64,000 nt of DNA from Mesorhizobium mediterraneum (GTDB taxonomy: Bacteria > Pseudomonadota > Alphaproteobacteria > Rhizobiales > Rhizobiaceae). The notes below the pieces were generated by a model. It was given only the letters and a program-made list of their open reading frames with translations. It was not told the DNA's origin and ran no database searches. Location of the stretch: positions 248,001 to 312,000 of the forward strand of contig NZ_NPKI01000015.1 of assembly GCF_002284565.1 (NCBI RefSeq). Reading direction: 5' to 3'. The position numbers were made by a program, and so were the translations under genes. Shown piece after piece: positions 25,607-36,146 of this stretch (positions within the stretch are counted from its first letter, which is position 1; the number at the start of each line of letters is the position of its first letter).

Positions 25607-26419
25607 ATGTCGAAACTGCTCATCAAAGCCGATAAGGGCCATGGCCGCGTCGCCCATGTGACGCCGCAAAGCGCCGGCTGGACCTATGTCGGTTTCGATC
25701 TGCATCGGCTGCGGCCCGGTGAGGCAGCCTCCGGGCAGACCGCGAACTGCGAAGTCTGCCTGGTGTTCGTCACCGGCAAGGGCAAGGCTAGGGCGGGCGA
25801 CAATGATCTCGGCCTGCTCGGCGAACGCATGTCGCCCTTCGAAGGCAAGCCGTGGTCGGTCTATGTGCCGCAGGGCTCTGACTGGTCGGTGACCGCCGAC
25901 ACCGATGTCGAACTCGCGGTCTGCTCGGCGCCTGGGCTTGGCGGCGGCCTGCCGGTCCGCGTCATTGCGCCGAAGGAACTCGGCCAGGAGGTTCGCGGCA
26001 AGGGCACCAACACGCGCTATATCACCAACATCCTGCCGGAAGGCAAGCCGGCCGATTCCTTGCTGGTGGTCGAGGTCATCACGCCCGGCGGCCACACCTC
26101 GAGCTACCCGCCGCACAAGCATGACCAGGACAATCTGCCGGCCGAATCCTATCTCGAGGAGACCTACTATCACCGGCTCAACCCGCCACAGGGCTTCGCC
26201 TTCCAGCGCGTCTACACGGATGCCGACAGGAATGGCGCTCGTTCGCTCGATGAGGCGATGGCGATCGAGGACGGCGACGTCGTGCTGGTGCCAAAGGGCT
26301 ATCATCCTTGTGCCGCCTGCCATGGCTACGACCTCTATTACCTCAACGTCATGGCCGGGCCGAAGCGGACGTGGAAGTTCCACAACGCGCCTGAGCACGA
26401 ATGGCTGATGAAGAGCTGA
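25607..26419 (+). CDS. iolB: IolB, 5-deoxy-glucuronate isomerase
   Basis: The 270-residue double cupin carries GHGRVAHVTPQSAGWTYVGF, GGHTSSYPPHKHDQDNLPAE with metal-binding His/Glu, and a second YHPCAACHGYDLYYLNVMAGP. These are IolB signatures. It converts 5-deoxy-glucuronate to 2-deoxy-5-keto-gluconate, the IolC substrate. It is the last gene of the iolCDE-x-B operon. iolA (the final dehydrogenase) is not in this window. Confidence 0.95.
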   Translation: MSKLLIKADKGHGRVAHVTPQSAGWTYVGFDLHRLRPGEAASGQTANCEVCLVFVTGKGKARAGDNDLGLLGERMSPFEGKPWSVYVPQGSDWSVTADTDVELAVCSAPGLGGGLPVRVIAPKELGQEVRGKGTNTRYITNILPEGKPADSLLVVEVITPGGHTSSYPPHKHDQDNLPAESYLEETYYHRLNPPQGFAFQRVYTDADRNGARSLDEAMAIEDGDVVLVPKGYHPCAACHGYDLYYLNVMAGPKRTWKFHNAPEHEWLMKS

Positions 26420-26573
26420 TCGCGCGGCTCTTCCGGGTTGGCAAACTGGCCCAAAGCGAAAAAATCGTCGGCTAATGACCCGCCTGAACAACTTTGTTAT
26501 CAGGAGCGATCATCAGCTTCGTCATTTCGTCATGCAAATCGCCTATGGCAGCGGGAGTTGACGAGGACTTTCG

Positions 26574-27281
26574 ATGCGCTACGCTATCTATTTCACCCCC
26601 CGGCAGGACGAACCGCTGGCGCGGATCGCCGCCAATTGGCTCGGCCGCGACCCATTCGGCGCCGCCACAAGGCCGGTCGAGGCCGTGGGCGAGCTGTCGG
26701 CGGCGGAAGTCGCCTTCCACACCGCTTCGGCGCGCCGCTACGGCTTCCATGCGACGCTGAAGGCGCCCTTCCGGCTAGCCCCGAACGAGACGGAAGCCTC
26801 GCTTCGCGCGGCGCTCGACGATTTTGCCGAGGCGACGCCGGTGGTGACCATCCCACGGCTGGTCGTCAGCCAGATCGACGGCTTCTTCGCACTGGTGCCG
26901 GAAGGACCACTGCCGGCGCTCAACCGCTTCGCCGATGACGTGGTGCGCGACTTCGACCGTTTTCGCGCGCCGCTGAGCGAGGCGGAAATCGAGCGGCGCA
27001 GCCCGGATTCGCTGAAGCCGGCTGAATTCCGCAATCTCTGCCAATGGGGCTACCCCTATGTCTTCGAGACCTTTCGTTTCCATATGACGCTGTCCGGCCG
27101 GGCCTCGCCACAGGAAAGCCCTCGTCTTCGCTTAGCAATCGACAGCCTGTTTGCGCAGGTCCTGCAAAAGCCGGTGCCGGTGGACGCGCTGACCCTGTTT
27201 GTCGAAACCGAACCTGGCGCCCCGTTCATGGTGCTTTCCCATCACGCGCTCGGGCGCCGCCCGGCTAGAAAAACTGCCTGA
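26574..27281 (+). CDS. DUF1045 2H-phosphoesterase-like protein of phosphonate operons
   Basis: The 235-residue protein has two H-x-T motifs, GFHATLKAPFRL (about residue 61) and FRFHMTLSGRA (about residue 169), the pair of the 2H phosphodiesterase fold. DUF1045 members are nearly always in phn operons. They resemble cyclic phosphate esterases such as PhnP functionally, but not in fold. A hydrolysis role on the ribose cyclic phosphate product is plausible inference. phnM follows 80 bases on. Confidence 0.85.
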   Translation: MRYAIYFTPRQDEPLARIAANWLGRDPFGAATRPVEAVGELSAAEVAFHTASARRYGFHATLKAPFRLAPNETEASLRAALDDFAEATPVVTIPRLVVSQIDGFFALVPEGPLPALNRFADDVVRDFDRFRAPLSEAEIERRSPDSLKPAEFRNLCQWGYPYVFETFRFHMTLSGRASPQESPRLRLAIDSLFAQVLQKPVPVDALTLFVETEPGAPFMVLSHHALGRRPARKTA

Positions 27282-27361
27282 GATGACTGTTTGTTTTAAC
27301 CGCATTTGTGCGATGCCAATCGATTCCAATTGGCTGCAAAATGCTCCAAGGACTGCCTGAA

Positions 27362-28501
27362 ATGACCGCCGAGACCGTTCTCAACAATGCCCGCATCGTG
27401 CTTGCCGACGAGATCGTCGAAGGATCGATCGTGCTGCGCGACGGCTTGATCACCGGGATAGATGCCGGTGCCGGCCGGACCGGCGAGGACATGAGCGGCG
27501 ATTTCATCATCCCCGGACTGGTCGAGCTTCACACCGACCACCTCGAAGGCCATTACGCGCCGCGGCCGAAGGTGCGCTGGAACCCGATCGCCGCGGTGCT
27601 CGCTCACGACGCGCAGGTGGCGACCGCCGGCATCACCACCGTGCTCGATGCCTTGCGCGTCGGCATGGACGACGATGCCGACATGAATTCGGCCGACATG
27701 CGCAAGCTGGCCGATGCGATCGAGGACAGCGTCCAGCAGGACCGGCTGCGGGCCGATCATTTCATCCATCTGCGCTGCGAGGTTTCGGCGCCGGATTGCC
27801 TCGCAGCCTTCGCCCATTTCGACGGCGATGACAGGATCAAGCTGGCGTCGCTGATGGACCATGCGCCGGGACAGCGCCAGTTCGTCGACTTGGAAACCTA
27901 TGCCTATTACTACCAGCGCAAGCTGAAGCTGACGGATCGCGAATTCCAGCAATTTTGCGAGAAGCGGATGGCGGAATCGGCGACGAATTCCGGCCCGAAC
28001 CGCGCCTTCATCGCCGCCGCCTGCCATCAGCGCGGCATCGTGCTCGCCAGCCATGACGACGCCACGACAGGCCATGTCGACGAAGCGATCGAGCAGGGTG
28101 TCCGCGTCGCCGAGTTCCCAACTACAGAAGAAGCCGCCAGGGCCTCGAAAGAAGCAGGGCTTGGCGTGCTGATGGGCGCGCCGAATGTCATGCGCGGCGC
28201 CTCGCATTCTGGAAACGTTTCAGCCCGCACACTCGCCGGCGACGGGCTGCTCGACATACTGTCGTCCGACTACATTCCCTTCAGCCTGATCCAGTCGGCC
28301 TTTTTTCTCGGCGACGTGGTCGACGGCGTTTCCCTGCCTCAGGCGGTGGCGATGGTCTCGAAGAACCCGGCCGAGGCAGTCGGCCTAACCGACCGTGGCG
28401 TCATCGAGCAGGGCCGGCGCGCCGATCTGGTGCGTGTACGTCTCGACGACCATGTCCCGGTCGTCCGCACGGTCTGGCGGCAGGGACGCCGGGTCGCATG
28501 A
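27362..28501 (+). CDS. phnM: PhnM, alpha-D-ribose 1-methylphosphonate 5-triphosphate diphosphatase
   Basis: The 379-residue amidohydrolase-fold enzyme has FIIPGLVELHTDHLEGHYAPRP near residue 50 with metal His residues, TAGITTVLDALRVG, ASHDDATTGHVDEAI and GAPNVMRGASHSGNVSA. These are PhnM signatures. It removes pyrophosphate from RPnTP in the C-P lyase pathway. I use the ATG at 27362; the track's longer start adds non-conserved residues. Its stop overlaps the phnN start. Confidence 0.93.
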   Translation: MTAETVLNNARIVLADEIVEGSIVLRDGLITGIDAGAGRTGEDMSGDFIIPGLVELHTDHLEGHYAPRPKVRWNPIAAVLAHDAQVATAGITTVLDALRVGMDDDADMNSADMRKLADAIEDSVQQDRLRADHFIHLRCEVSAPDCLAAFAHFDGDDRIKLASLMDHAPGQRQFVDLETYAYYYQRKLKLTDREFQQFCEKRMAESATNSGPNRAFIAAACHQRGIVLASHDDATTGHVDEAIEQGVRVAEFPTTEEAARASKEAGLGVLMGAPNVMRGASHSGNVSARTLAGDGLLDILSSDYIPFSLIQSAFFLGDVVDGVSLPQAVAMVSKNPAEAVGLTDRGVIEQGRRADLVRVRLDDHVPVVRTVWRQGRRVA

Positions 28502-29127
28502 TGGCGTCGGCGTTGATCGAGCGTGAGTTGTCGGCCGCGGCGTTTCCGATCCGCGACGGTGTCTTTGTCGCCGTTGTCGGGCCGAGCGGCGCCGGCAAGG
28601 ACACGGTGATCGGCTATGCCCGCACCCGCTTCGCTGACGAGACAAGGCTGGAGTTCGTGCGCCGGGTCATCACCCGGCCGAGCGACACGACAAGCGAGGA
28701 TCACGACACGTTGGCCGATGCGGCCTTTGTCGAGGCCGAGGCGGATGGCGCCTTCGCCATCTCCTGGGAGGCGCATGGTTTGCGCTACGGCATTCCGGCT
28801 GAAGTCGACTGGTCGGTCGCCAATGGACGCGTCGCCATTGCCAATGTCTCCCGCGCCATTATCCCGGTTCTACGCGAGCGTTACGCAAATCTCGCCATCG
28901 TCGAGATCACCGCTTCACCGGAAATCCTGGCCGAGCGATTGGCCATGCGCGGCCGCGAGTCGCGCGGCGAGGTGCTGGCGCGCCTGGCGCGCAGCGCCAA
29001 TGTGGCGCTGTCCGGGCCAGGCGTCACCTCGATCGACAATAGCGGCCCACGCGAGGCAGCCGGCGAGCGCTTCGCCGATGTGCTGCGCAAGGCGATGGCC
29101 TTCTCCGACATGTCGGGCCTGATCTAG
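28498..29127 (+). CDS. phnN: PhnN, ribose 1,5-bisphosphate phosphokinase
   Basis: The 209-residue P-loop kinase of guanylate-kinase type has VVGPSGAGKDTVIGYA as Walker A and the family text FVRRVITRPSD, then FAISWEAHGLRYGIP. It makes PRPP from ribose 1,5-bisphosphate, recycling the product of C-P lyase. The ATGATG at 28498 overlaps the phnM TGA, so the two are translationally coupled. The core lyase genes phnG to phnL are not in the window. Confidence 0.92.
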   Translation: MMASALIERELSAAAFPIRDGVFVAVVGPSGAGKDTVIGYARTRFADETRLEFVRRVITRPSDTTSEDHDTLADAAFVEAEADGAFAISWEAHGLRYGIPAEVDWSVANGRVAIANVSRAIIPVLRERYANLAIVEITASPEILAERLAMRGRESRGEVLARLARSANVALSGPGVTSIDNSGPREAAGERFADVLRKAMAFSDMSGLI

Positions 29128-29132
29128 GCTGC

Positions 29133-29280
29133 CCCTTACCTTCTCCCCTTGTGGGAGAAGGTGGCCGCGAAGCGGTCGGATGAGGGGTGCTCCAGCTTGG
29201 CATCGCCAGCGATCCGTCCAACACCCCTCTTCCGTCTCGGCGCTACGCGCCGATCCACCTTCTCCCACAAGGGGAGAAGG
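29133..29280. repeat. REP-like paired palindromic element between convergent genes
   Basis: Two inverted copies of the CTTCTCCCCTTGTGGGAGAA hairpin unit, each with a small inner hairpin (CCGCGAAGCGG; GGCGCTACGCGCC) and GATGAGGGGTG or its reverse. It is the same family as 18104-18300. It sits between phnN and the convergent permease gene. Confidence 0.8.
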
Positions 29281-29294
29281 CCGAGGCGGTGCAA

Positions 29295-30290
29295 CTATTC
29301 CGCGGCGGCACCTGCCGCGCCCTTGCGGGCTGCCCCCAGCATCAGTCGCCGCTCCCGGAACACGCCCCATTGCTGGTCGACCAGCACGCCGATGAGGATC
29401 ACTCCGCCCATCACCGCGAAGTTGAGCGAGGAGGGGATGCCGAGCAGGTTGACGAGGTTTTGCAGCTCCTGCAGCAAGACCGTGCCGAGGATGACGCCGA
29501 TCAGCGAGCCCTCGCCGCCGCGCAGCGAGAAGCCGCCGAGCACGGCTGCGGCAATGGCGTAGAGTTCGTAGAACTGACCGTGGCTCGCCGGCGAGATCGA
29601 GCGCGTGTACATGGCGAAGTAGATCGCCGACAGCGCCGTCAGCACACCGCAGATGACATAGGCGGCGATGACGACGCGACCGGTGCGGATGCCCGAATAT
29701 TTCGCCGCCTCCTCGTTTTTGCCGATGGCATAGAGGTAGCGCCCGAACACCGAGCGGTGCAGCACCACCCACGTCACGATTGCGATGACGATCAGCGCGA
29801 TGAAGCTGTTTGGCACGCCATAGGATCGCCCCGCTGTCAGGAACTCGAGCTCCGGAAAGTTCTGTCCGAAGGCGAAGCCGGCGGTGCCGTCGGCTGTGTA
29901 GAACCGCGCCACGCCGCGGTAGATCAGCAGGCCGCAGAGCGTCACCACGAAGGGCTGCAATTTGAGCCGCGTGATCAGCCAGCCATGTGCCAGCCCGATG
30001 AGGCCGCCGAGCACGAGGATCAGCGGCAGCGCCACCGGCCATGCCATGCCGCGCGTCGCGATAAAATCGACGAACAGGACGCCGAGCAGCGCGACCACCG
30101 AGCCGACCGACAGTTCGATGCCGCCGGTGATGATGACGAAGGCCTGGCCGATCGCCAGGATGCCGAACAGCCCGATCAGGTTCGAGGTATTGGCGAGGTT
30201 GATTGGCAGCAGGAAGCGCGGATTGATGATCGCCACCACCGCTCCCACCACAAGGATCAGGATCAGCAGGCCGAGATCTTTCTTGCTCAT
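29295..30290 (-). CDS. Sugar ABC transporter permease (RbsC type)
   Basis: The 331-residue RbsC-like permease starts MSKKDLGLLILILVVGAVV and has about eight hydrophobic segments. Signatures include GGIELSVGSVVALLGVLFV and LQPFVVTLCGLLIYRGVARF, with LYAIGKNEEAAKYSGI near residue 210. It forms an importer with the two-domain ATPase upstream (30336-31883) and the binding protein (32083-33045). The substrate is unknown; the class takes pentoses, hexoses or polyols. Confidence 0.9.
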   Translation of the reverse strand: MSKKDLGLLILILVVGAVVAIINPRFLLPINLANTSNLIGLFGILAIGQAFVIITGGIELSVGSVVALLGVLFVDFIATRGMAWPVALPLILVLGGLIGLAHGWLITRLKLQPFVVTLCGLLIYRGVARFYTADGTAGFAFGQNFPELEFLTAGRSYGVPNSFIALIVIAIVTWVVLHRSVFGRYLYAIGKNEEAAKYSGIRTGRVVIAAYVICGVLTALSAIYFAMYTRSISPASHGQFYELYAIAAAVLGGFSLRGGEGSLIGVILGTVLLQELQNLVNLLGIPSSLNFAVMGGVILIGVLVDQQWGVFRERRLMLGAARKGAAGAAAE

Positions 30291-30335
30291 CGTCTTCTCC
30301 CAATGCCTGACTAGAACCCGCGCCAAAACAAAAAG

Positions 30336-31883
<1,548 letters not shown>

Positions 31884-31951
31884 GCCTGACAGCAGCCGGT
31901 GGGCCACAGACTGACGGGCCTGGCGAGGCCCGTCAACAACAGCGTCGCGCT

Positions 31952-32070
31952 GCCCCTCACCCTTACCCTCTCCCCGTGAAGAACGGGGAGAGGGGGATCG
32001 CCAGCGCTGGAGCTTGTCGCTTCTCCCCGTTGTTCACCGGAGAAGGTGCCGGCAGGCGGATGAGGGGCAG
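31952..32070. repeat. REP-like paired palindromic element between tandem genes
   Basis: The left copy reads CCCCTCAC then CTCTCCCCGTGAAGAACGGG; the right copy reads CTTCTCCCCGTTGTTCACCG, then GCCGGCAGGCGGATGAGGGG. It is the same type as the element at 6731-6890. It is the only one of the four that lies between co-directional genes (binding protein, then ATPase on the minus strand), where it could lower downstream expression. Confidence 0.75.
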
Positions 32071-32082
32071 CGCCAACGCCGA

Positions 32083-33045
32083 TTATTTACCCGCCATTGT
32101 CTTCAGATTGGCGGCATAGGCGTCGACGTCGTCCTTGCCGATGATCTTGGTCGGCACGATGATCAGCCCGTCGGCGGGAACGCCCGATTTGTCGCCCTTG
32201 AGATAGGCGGCCATCAGCTTCATGCCCTGGTAGGCCCATTCGAAGGGCTGCTGCACAACGGTGGCGGCAACGGTGCCTTCCTTGACGCCGCCCAGCGTGA
32301 TCGGATCGTCGTCGAAGCCGACGACCGTGATCTGGCCGAGCTTGCCGGCGTCGCGCAGCGCTTCATAGATGCGCGGCGTGTTGTAGGAATAGAAGCCGAC
32401 CATGCAGGTGACGTCGGGGCTGGCGACCAGCGCGTCCTCGACGTTCTTCTTGGCGCGGGCCTGGTCGATGTCGTCGCCACGAACGTCGATCAACTCGATC
32501 TTGGTGCCAGCGAGCCCTTCCTTCATGCCCTCAATGCGCTCCTTGGCGTTGTCGGCGCCGAGCAGGCCGACGAAGCCGAGGCATTTGCCGCCGTCAGGCA
32601 TCGCCTTCTTGGCGATCTCTGCCGCCTGCTTGCCGGCGTCGATATTGGACGAGCCGATATAGGCGACCCGCTTGGTCTGCGGTGCATCGCTGTCGGTGGT
32701 GAACAGCGCCGTCTCCGAGGCGATCTTGTTCAGCCCGTCGGTCGAGGTCTTGGGGTCGACTGCAGAAACCATGATGGCCTTGACGCCGGCCGTCACCAGA
32801 TCGTCCATCAGCCGCTGCTGGATGGCGACCGAGGACTGCTCCGGATATTTGAGCTGCAGATCGTAGTCGGGCAATTCAGCCTGCGCCTTCTTGACGCCGG
32901 CTTCGGCCGCCTTCCAGAAATCGGAAGCGCCGTTGACGACGAAGGCCAGCGTCGGTTTGTCCTGGGCGCGAGCAATTGCCGTGATGGACAGGCCGAGAGC
33001 CAAGGCCGCGGCGGCGACGGACGCATTTCGTATTACAGATTTCAT
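32083..33045 (-). CDS. Periplasmic sugar-binding protein of the second ABC transporter
   Basis: The 320-residue ribose-class binding protein starts with a signal peptide (RNASVAAAALALGLSITAIARAQ). It carries PTLAFVVNGASDFWKAAEAG, GVKAIMVSAVDPKTS and TVVGFDDDPITLGGVKEGT. The start is the ATG at 33045 after a GGGAGG site; the longer upstream frame is an artefact. It is divergent from a LacI regulator 580 bases away and delivers an unknown sugar to the permease. Confidence 0.9.
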   Translation of the reverse strand: MKSVIRNASVAAAALALGLSITAIARAQDKPTLAFVVNGASDFWKAAEAGVKKAQAELPDYDLQLKYPEQSSVAIQQRLMDDLVTAGVKAIMVSAVDPKTSTDGLNKIASETALFTTDSDAPQTKRVAYIGSSNIDAGKQAAEIAKKAMPDGGKCLGFVGLLGADNAKERIEGMKEGLAGTKIELIDVRGDDIDQARAKKNVEDALVASPDVTCMVGFYSYNTPRIYEALRDAGKLGQITVVGFDDDPITLGGVKEGTVAATVVQQPFEWAYQGMKLMAAYLKGDKSGVPADGLIIVPTKIIGKDDVDAYAANLKTMAGK

Positions 33046-33624
33046 GTTCAACCTCCCGTTTGATTCAGTCATTTTCGCTGATCTGAACTTTGTCGAATGC
33101 GGCTTGGACGCCCTCCTCCTCAAGGGGTGCTGGCAGCGAAAGAACGGCGCCATTCCAGCCGCGATTTTGGACTTTAGAGATTCATTGGCTGTTCGTATAG
33201 TCGGATTTGTCTGACATTTCTGTAATTGCGTGGCGTTGCTTTGCCGGCCCAAGAGCCGCGGATGCCGCGCCACACGCCTGCTTCCCGTCATGGCCCGTTC
33301 GACCCCGGGCCGGCATGACAAATTGACTTTAAAACGCTTACGACTATTAGTAAATAGTATTAGTCTTCTGCTTGGAACCTGGTGTCGCTGACGAAATGGC
33401 TGCCTGCCGCATGGCGCGAGAAGTGAGGAATCCGCCCTTCAAGACCGCGTGTATCTCTCACATTGCTCTCTTCGCGCTGATAGCCAATTCGGTTGCCAGG
33501 AATAGTAATAATGATTAATCGAGTGCTTGTTTTATAAACGCGAAGCACCGGGCCGGGCTGCCGTATTTAACGACGTCCAGGGCGACCTCTGATCAGCCAG
33601 GCCGGTAATTTGGAACACAATGCC
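33046..33624. promoter_or_regulatory. Divergent regulatory region of the second sugar ABC system
   Basis: No convincing gene lies here. It is AT-richer than its surroundings around 33330-33540. A perfect inverted repeat ACTATT-AGTA-AATAGT (33343-33358) lies a few bases after a LacI-type AAACGCTT (33332-33339) and a TTGACT (33323-33328). These are candidate operator and promoter elements. The gap controls either the binding protein (minus), the LacI gene (plus), or both. Confidence 0.45.
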
Positions 33625-34764
33625 ATGAACGAACCGACGGATCTGCGTGATCCTGCGCCTGAGGTCTCCAAGCCCCGAAAGGCTCCTGCGAAAAACCCCA
33701 AGGGTCGCGTCACCATGACGGACATCGCCAGGGCCGCCGGCTGCTCGCAGGCGACGGTTTCGTTCGTGCTCAACAACACGCCGGGCATAAGGCTGTCGCA
33801 GCAGACCCGCGAACGGGTGATCGAGGCCGCGCGGGGTCTCGGCTATGCGCCACCAGCCTTCTCTGCTCTTCGCGGCCCTGTCGCCTCGTTGGAGGGGCTG
33901 GACGGGGTGATCGGCTTCGCGGTCGATCAACTGGCGACCAGCCCCGAAGCGGTCGTCGCCATCGAAGGGGCACGCCAAGCCTCGTGGAATGCCGGCAATG
34001 TCGTGCTGGTCGCGCAGACTTTGGGTGATTCCGTCATGGAGCCGCGCGCCATTGCGGCACTGACCAAGCGGGGCATTTCGGCGCTGATCTATATGACCAT
34101 CTTCACGCGCGAGATCGTCGCGCCAGATTATCTCTACGGCCTCGACATCCCGGTCATCCTGCTCAATTGCTACACCGCCGACTACGCCTTTCCCGCCGTG
34201 GTGCCGAGCGAGATCGCCGGCGGGCAGAGCTCCACTCGCCACCTGATCAGTCATGGCCATCGCCGCATCGCCACCATCACCGGCGAGCCCTGGATGCAGG
34301 CGGCACAGGATCGGCTGAAGGGCTACCGCCGGGCGCTAGCGACGGCCGACATCCCGTTCGATGCGGAGCTGGTGGTCGAGGGCGACTGGTCGGCGAGCGC
34401 CGGCTACGCCGCGACCGTCAAGCTTCTGGCGCTCAAGGACCGCCCGACCGCCATCTTCTGCCAGAACGACCGCACCGCGATCGGCTGCTACGAGGCGCTC
34501 AAGGAAGCCGGCCTGCACATCCCTGGGGATATTTCGGTTATCGGCTATGACGACGAGGAAATCGCCCGCCATCTGTTCCCGCCTTTGACGACCTCGATCC
34601 TGCCGCATATGGCGATGGGGCAATGGGCGATCGAGCAATTGGAAGTTCCCGCACCGCCCGGCCGCGGCCGCTACCCCATCACCAAGCTTGAATGCCCGCT
34701 GGTCGAACGGGAATCGGTCAGTGCTGTGGCGCCTGCGCGCTCAAGCGGTCCGGCAACCGGCTGA
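33625..34764 (+). CDS. LacI-family transcriptional regulator of the second ABC transporter
   Basis: The protein of about 379 residues has an extended basic N-terminus (KPRKAPAKNPKGRV), then the HTH TMTDIARAAGCSQATVSFVLNNTPGIRLSQQ. The sugar-sensing domain includes ISALIYMTIFTREI, HRRIATITGEPWMQAAQDRL and VIGYDDEEIARHLFPPLTT. It is divergent from the sugar importer and most likely represses it in the absence of its substrate. The ATG at 33625 is preferred to the TTG at 33610. Confidence 0.9.
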   Translation: MNEPTDLRDPAPEVSKPRKAPAKNPKGRVTMTDIARAAGCSQATVSFVLNNTPGIRLSQQTRERVIEAARGLGYAPPAFSALRGPVASLEGLDGVIGFAVDQLATSPEAVVAIEGARQASWNAGNVVLVAQTLGDSVMEPRAIAALTKRGISALIYMTIFTREIVAPDYLYGLDIPVILLNCYTADYAFPAVVPSEIAGGQSSTRHLISHGHRRIATITGEPWMQAAQDRLKGYRRALATADIPFDAELVVEGDWSASAGYAATVKLLALKDRPTAIFCQNDRTAIGCYEALKEAGLHIPGDISVIGYDDEEIARHLFPPLTTSILPHMAMGQWAIEQLEVPAPPGRGRYPITKLECPLVERESVSAVAPARSSGPATG

Positions 34765-34801
34765 GCATGGACCATACCACTCCTGAAATTGTGGAGTTCC
34801 G

Positions 34802-35125
34802 TTAAGCATCGATACCGGAAGGGAATTGCTCACCCCAACGGCATAACGCCTCTGCTCCAGCATTGAGCGCCGCTCCGCTTTCCGTCAACGAATAGACGAC
34901 CTTGGTCGGCGATCCCGGATAGACTTCTCGGTTCACAAGCCCGTCGGCCTCCAGTTCACGCAATTGCTGCGTCAGCATCTTTTCACTGATCGCCGGAATC
35001 GACTGCCTCAACCGGCCGAACCTGCGAGACGCCGTTCCAAGCTCACAAAGAATATCCACTTTCCACTTCCCTTCGATCGCCTTGATCGCGGTTGCGAAGC
35101 CGCAATTGGCCGTCGGCTTATTCAT
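34802..35125 (-). CDS. HxlR-family transcriptional regulator
   Basis: The 107-residue winged-helix protein has CGFATAIKAIEGKWKVDILCEL, then FGRLRQSIPAISEKMLTQQLRELEADG and YSLTESGAALN, the HxlR pattern with an N-terminal Cys that can sense oxidants or electrophiles. The ATG at 35125 has AAGGAGAA upstream. It is divergent, 139 bases, from an NADP-dependent reductase, which is its likely target. Confidence 0.9.
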   Translation of the reverse strand: MNKPTANCGFATAIKAIEGKWKVDILCELGTASRRFGRLRQSIPAISEKMLTQQLRELEADGLVNREVYPGSPTKVVYSLTESGAALNAGAEALCRWGEQFPSGIDA

Positions 35126-35264
35126 GATGTTCTCCTTACCGTTGGGTAACCACTTACCTCCAGGTGCGTATTGTGCGCGCCATTCACTCCAGCATACCTC
35201 TGCCCGTGACGGCAAAACCATGGCGCCGGGCGCCTATTGGCATCTATTGGTATGGAGTGTTGCA

Positions 35265-36146
35265 ATGAAGCTTTCAATCAGCGTCGTGGGGACGGGTCGT
35301 ATGGGATCGGCGCTCGCCCGCGCCCTGCTTCAGTCGGGATATCGGACGACGGTCTGGAACAGGACAAAACAAAAGGCCGAACCGCTGGTAGCGCTCGGCG
35401 CCACTGTCGCGGGGTCCGTCCTCGAAGCTGTCAATGCGGCTGAGATTATCATCGTGAACGTAAGCGACTACCAGGCAAGCGCGGTTCTGCGCGACGATGC
35501 CGTTGCTTCAGCTATTCGCGGCAAGCTGATCGTGGAGCTCACTTCGGGAACGCCGCATGGCGCACGCGAAGCCGCTGAATGGGTTGCCGAGCACGGAGCC
35601 AACTATCTCGATGGCGCGATCATGGCCACGCCGGATTTCATCGGCACAGATGCCGGGACGATACTGATCTCGGGGCCAAGGCAGGCTTTCGACGCGAACG
35701 AGGAGATGTTTCGTGCCTTGGGCGGCAATGTCCAGCATGTCGGGGAAGAACCGGGACGGGCGAACGCACTTGATAGCGCGCTGCTTGCTCTCATGTGGGG
35801 CGCGCTGTTCGGAGCGCTCCATGCGATCGCCGTGTCTCAGGCCGAAGAGATCGACCTCGGCGAGTTGGCACGGCAGTGGACCGCAACAGCGCCTGTTGTT
35901 GACGGGCTTGTCGTCGACCTCATCAAGCGGACGAATGCTGGCCGTTTTGCCAGCGACAACGAGACGCTCTCGTCGATCTCCCCGCACTACGGCGCATTCC
36001 AGCATCTCTTGGAGCTGATGGAGGCGCGCAAGATCGACCGCTCGGTCGTCAACGCTTACGATGCGATCTTCCAACGGGCGATTGCAGCTGGCCACTTACA
36101 TGATGATTTTGCCGCGTTATCGCAGTTTCTGGGAAAGTCCAGATAG
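35265..36146 (+). CDS. NAD(P)-binding reductase of the imine-reductase / 6PGDH-like family
   Basis: The 293-residue protein has ISVVGTGRMGSALARALLQSGY as the N-terminal cofactor motif and WNRTKQKAEPLVALGA, a basic residue pattern that favours NADP. The C-terminal helical domain has DSALLALMWGALFGALHAIA, characteristic of imine reductases. IRED-like enzymes reduce cyclic or exogenous imines; the natural substrate here is unknown. Its divergent HxlR regulator suggests induction by a reactive compound. Confidence 0.8.
   Translation: MKLSISVVGTGRMGSALARALLQSGYRTTVWNRTKQKAEPLVALGATVAGSVLEAVNAAEIIIVNVSDYQASAVLRDDAVASAIRGKLIVELTSGTPHGAREAAEWVAEHGANYLDGAIMATPDFIGTDAGTILISGPRQAFDANEEMFRALGGNVQHVGEEPGRANALDSALLALMWGALFGALHAIAVSQAEEIDLGELARQWTATAPVVDGLVVDLIKRTNAGRFASDNETLSSISPHYGAFQHLLELMEARKIDRSVVNAYDAIFQRAIAAGHLHDDFAALSQFLGKSR

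Noticed and set aside
26505-26560. Possible Pho box (CGTCATTTCGTCAT) before the DUF1045-phnMN genes
   Set aside because: The repeats are eight bases apart rather than the eleven-base period of a Pho box, and the match is weak.
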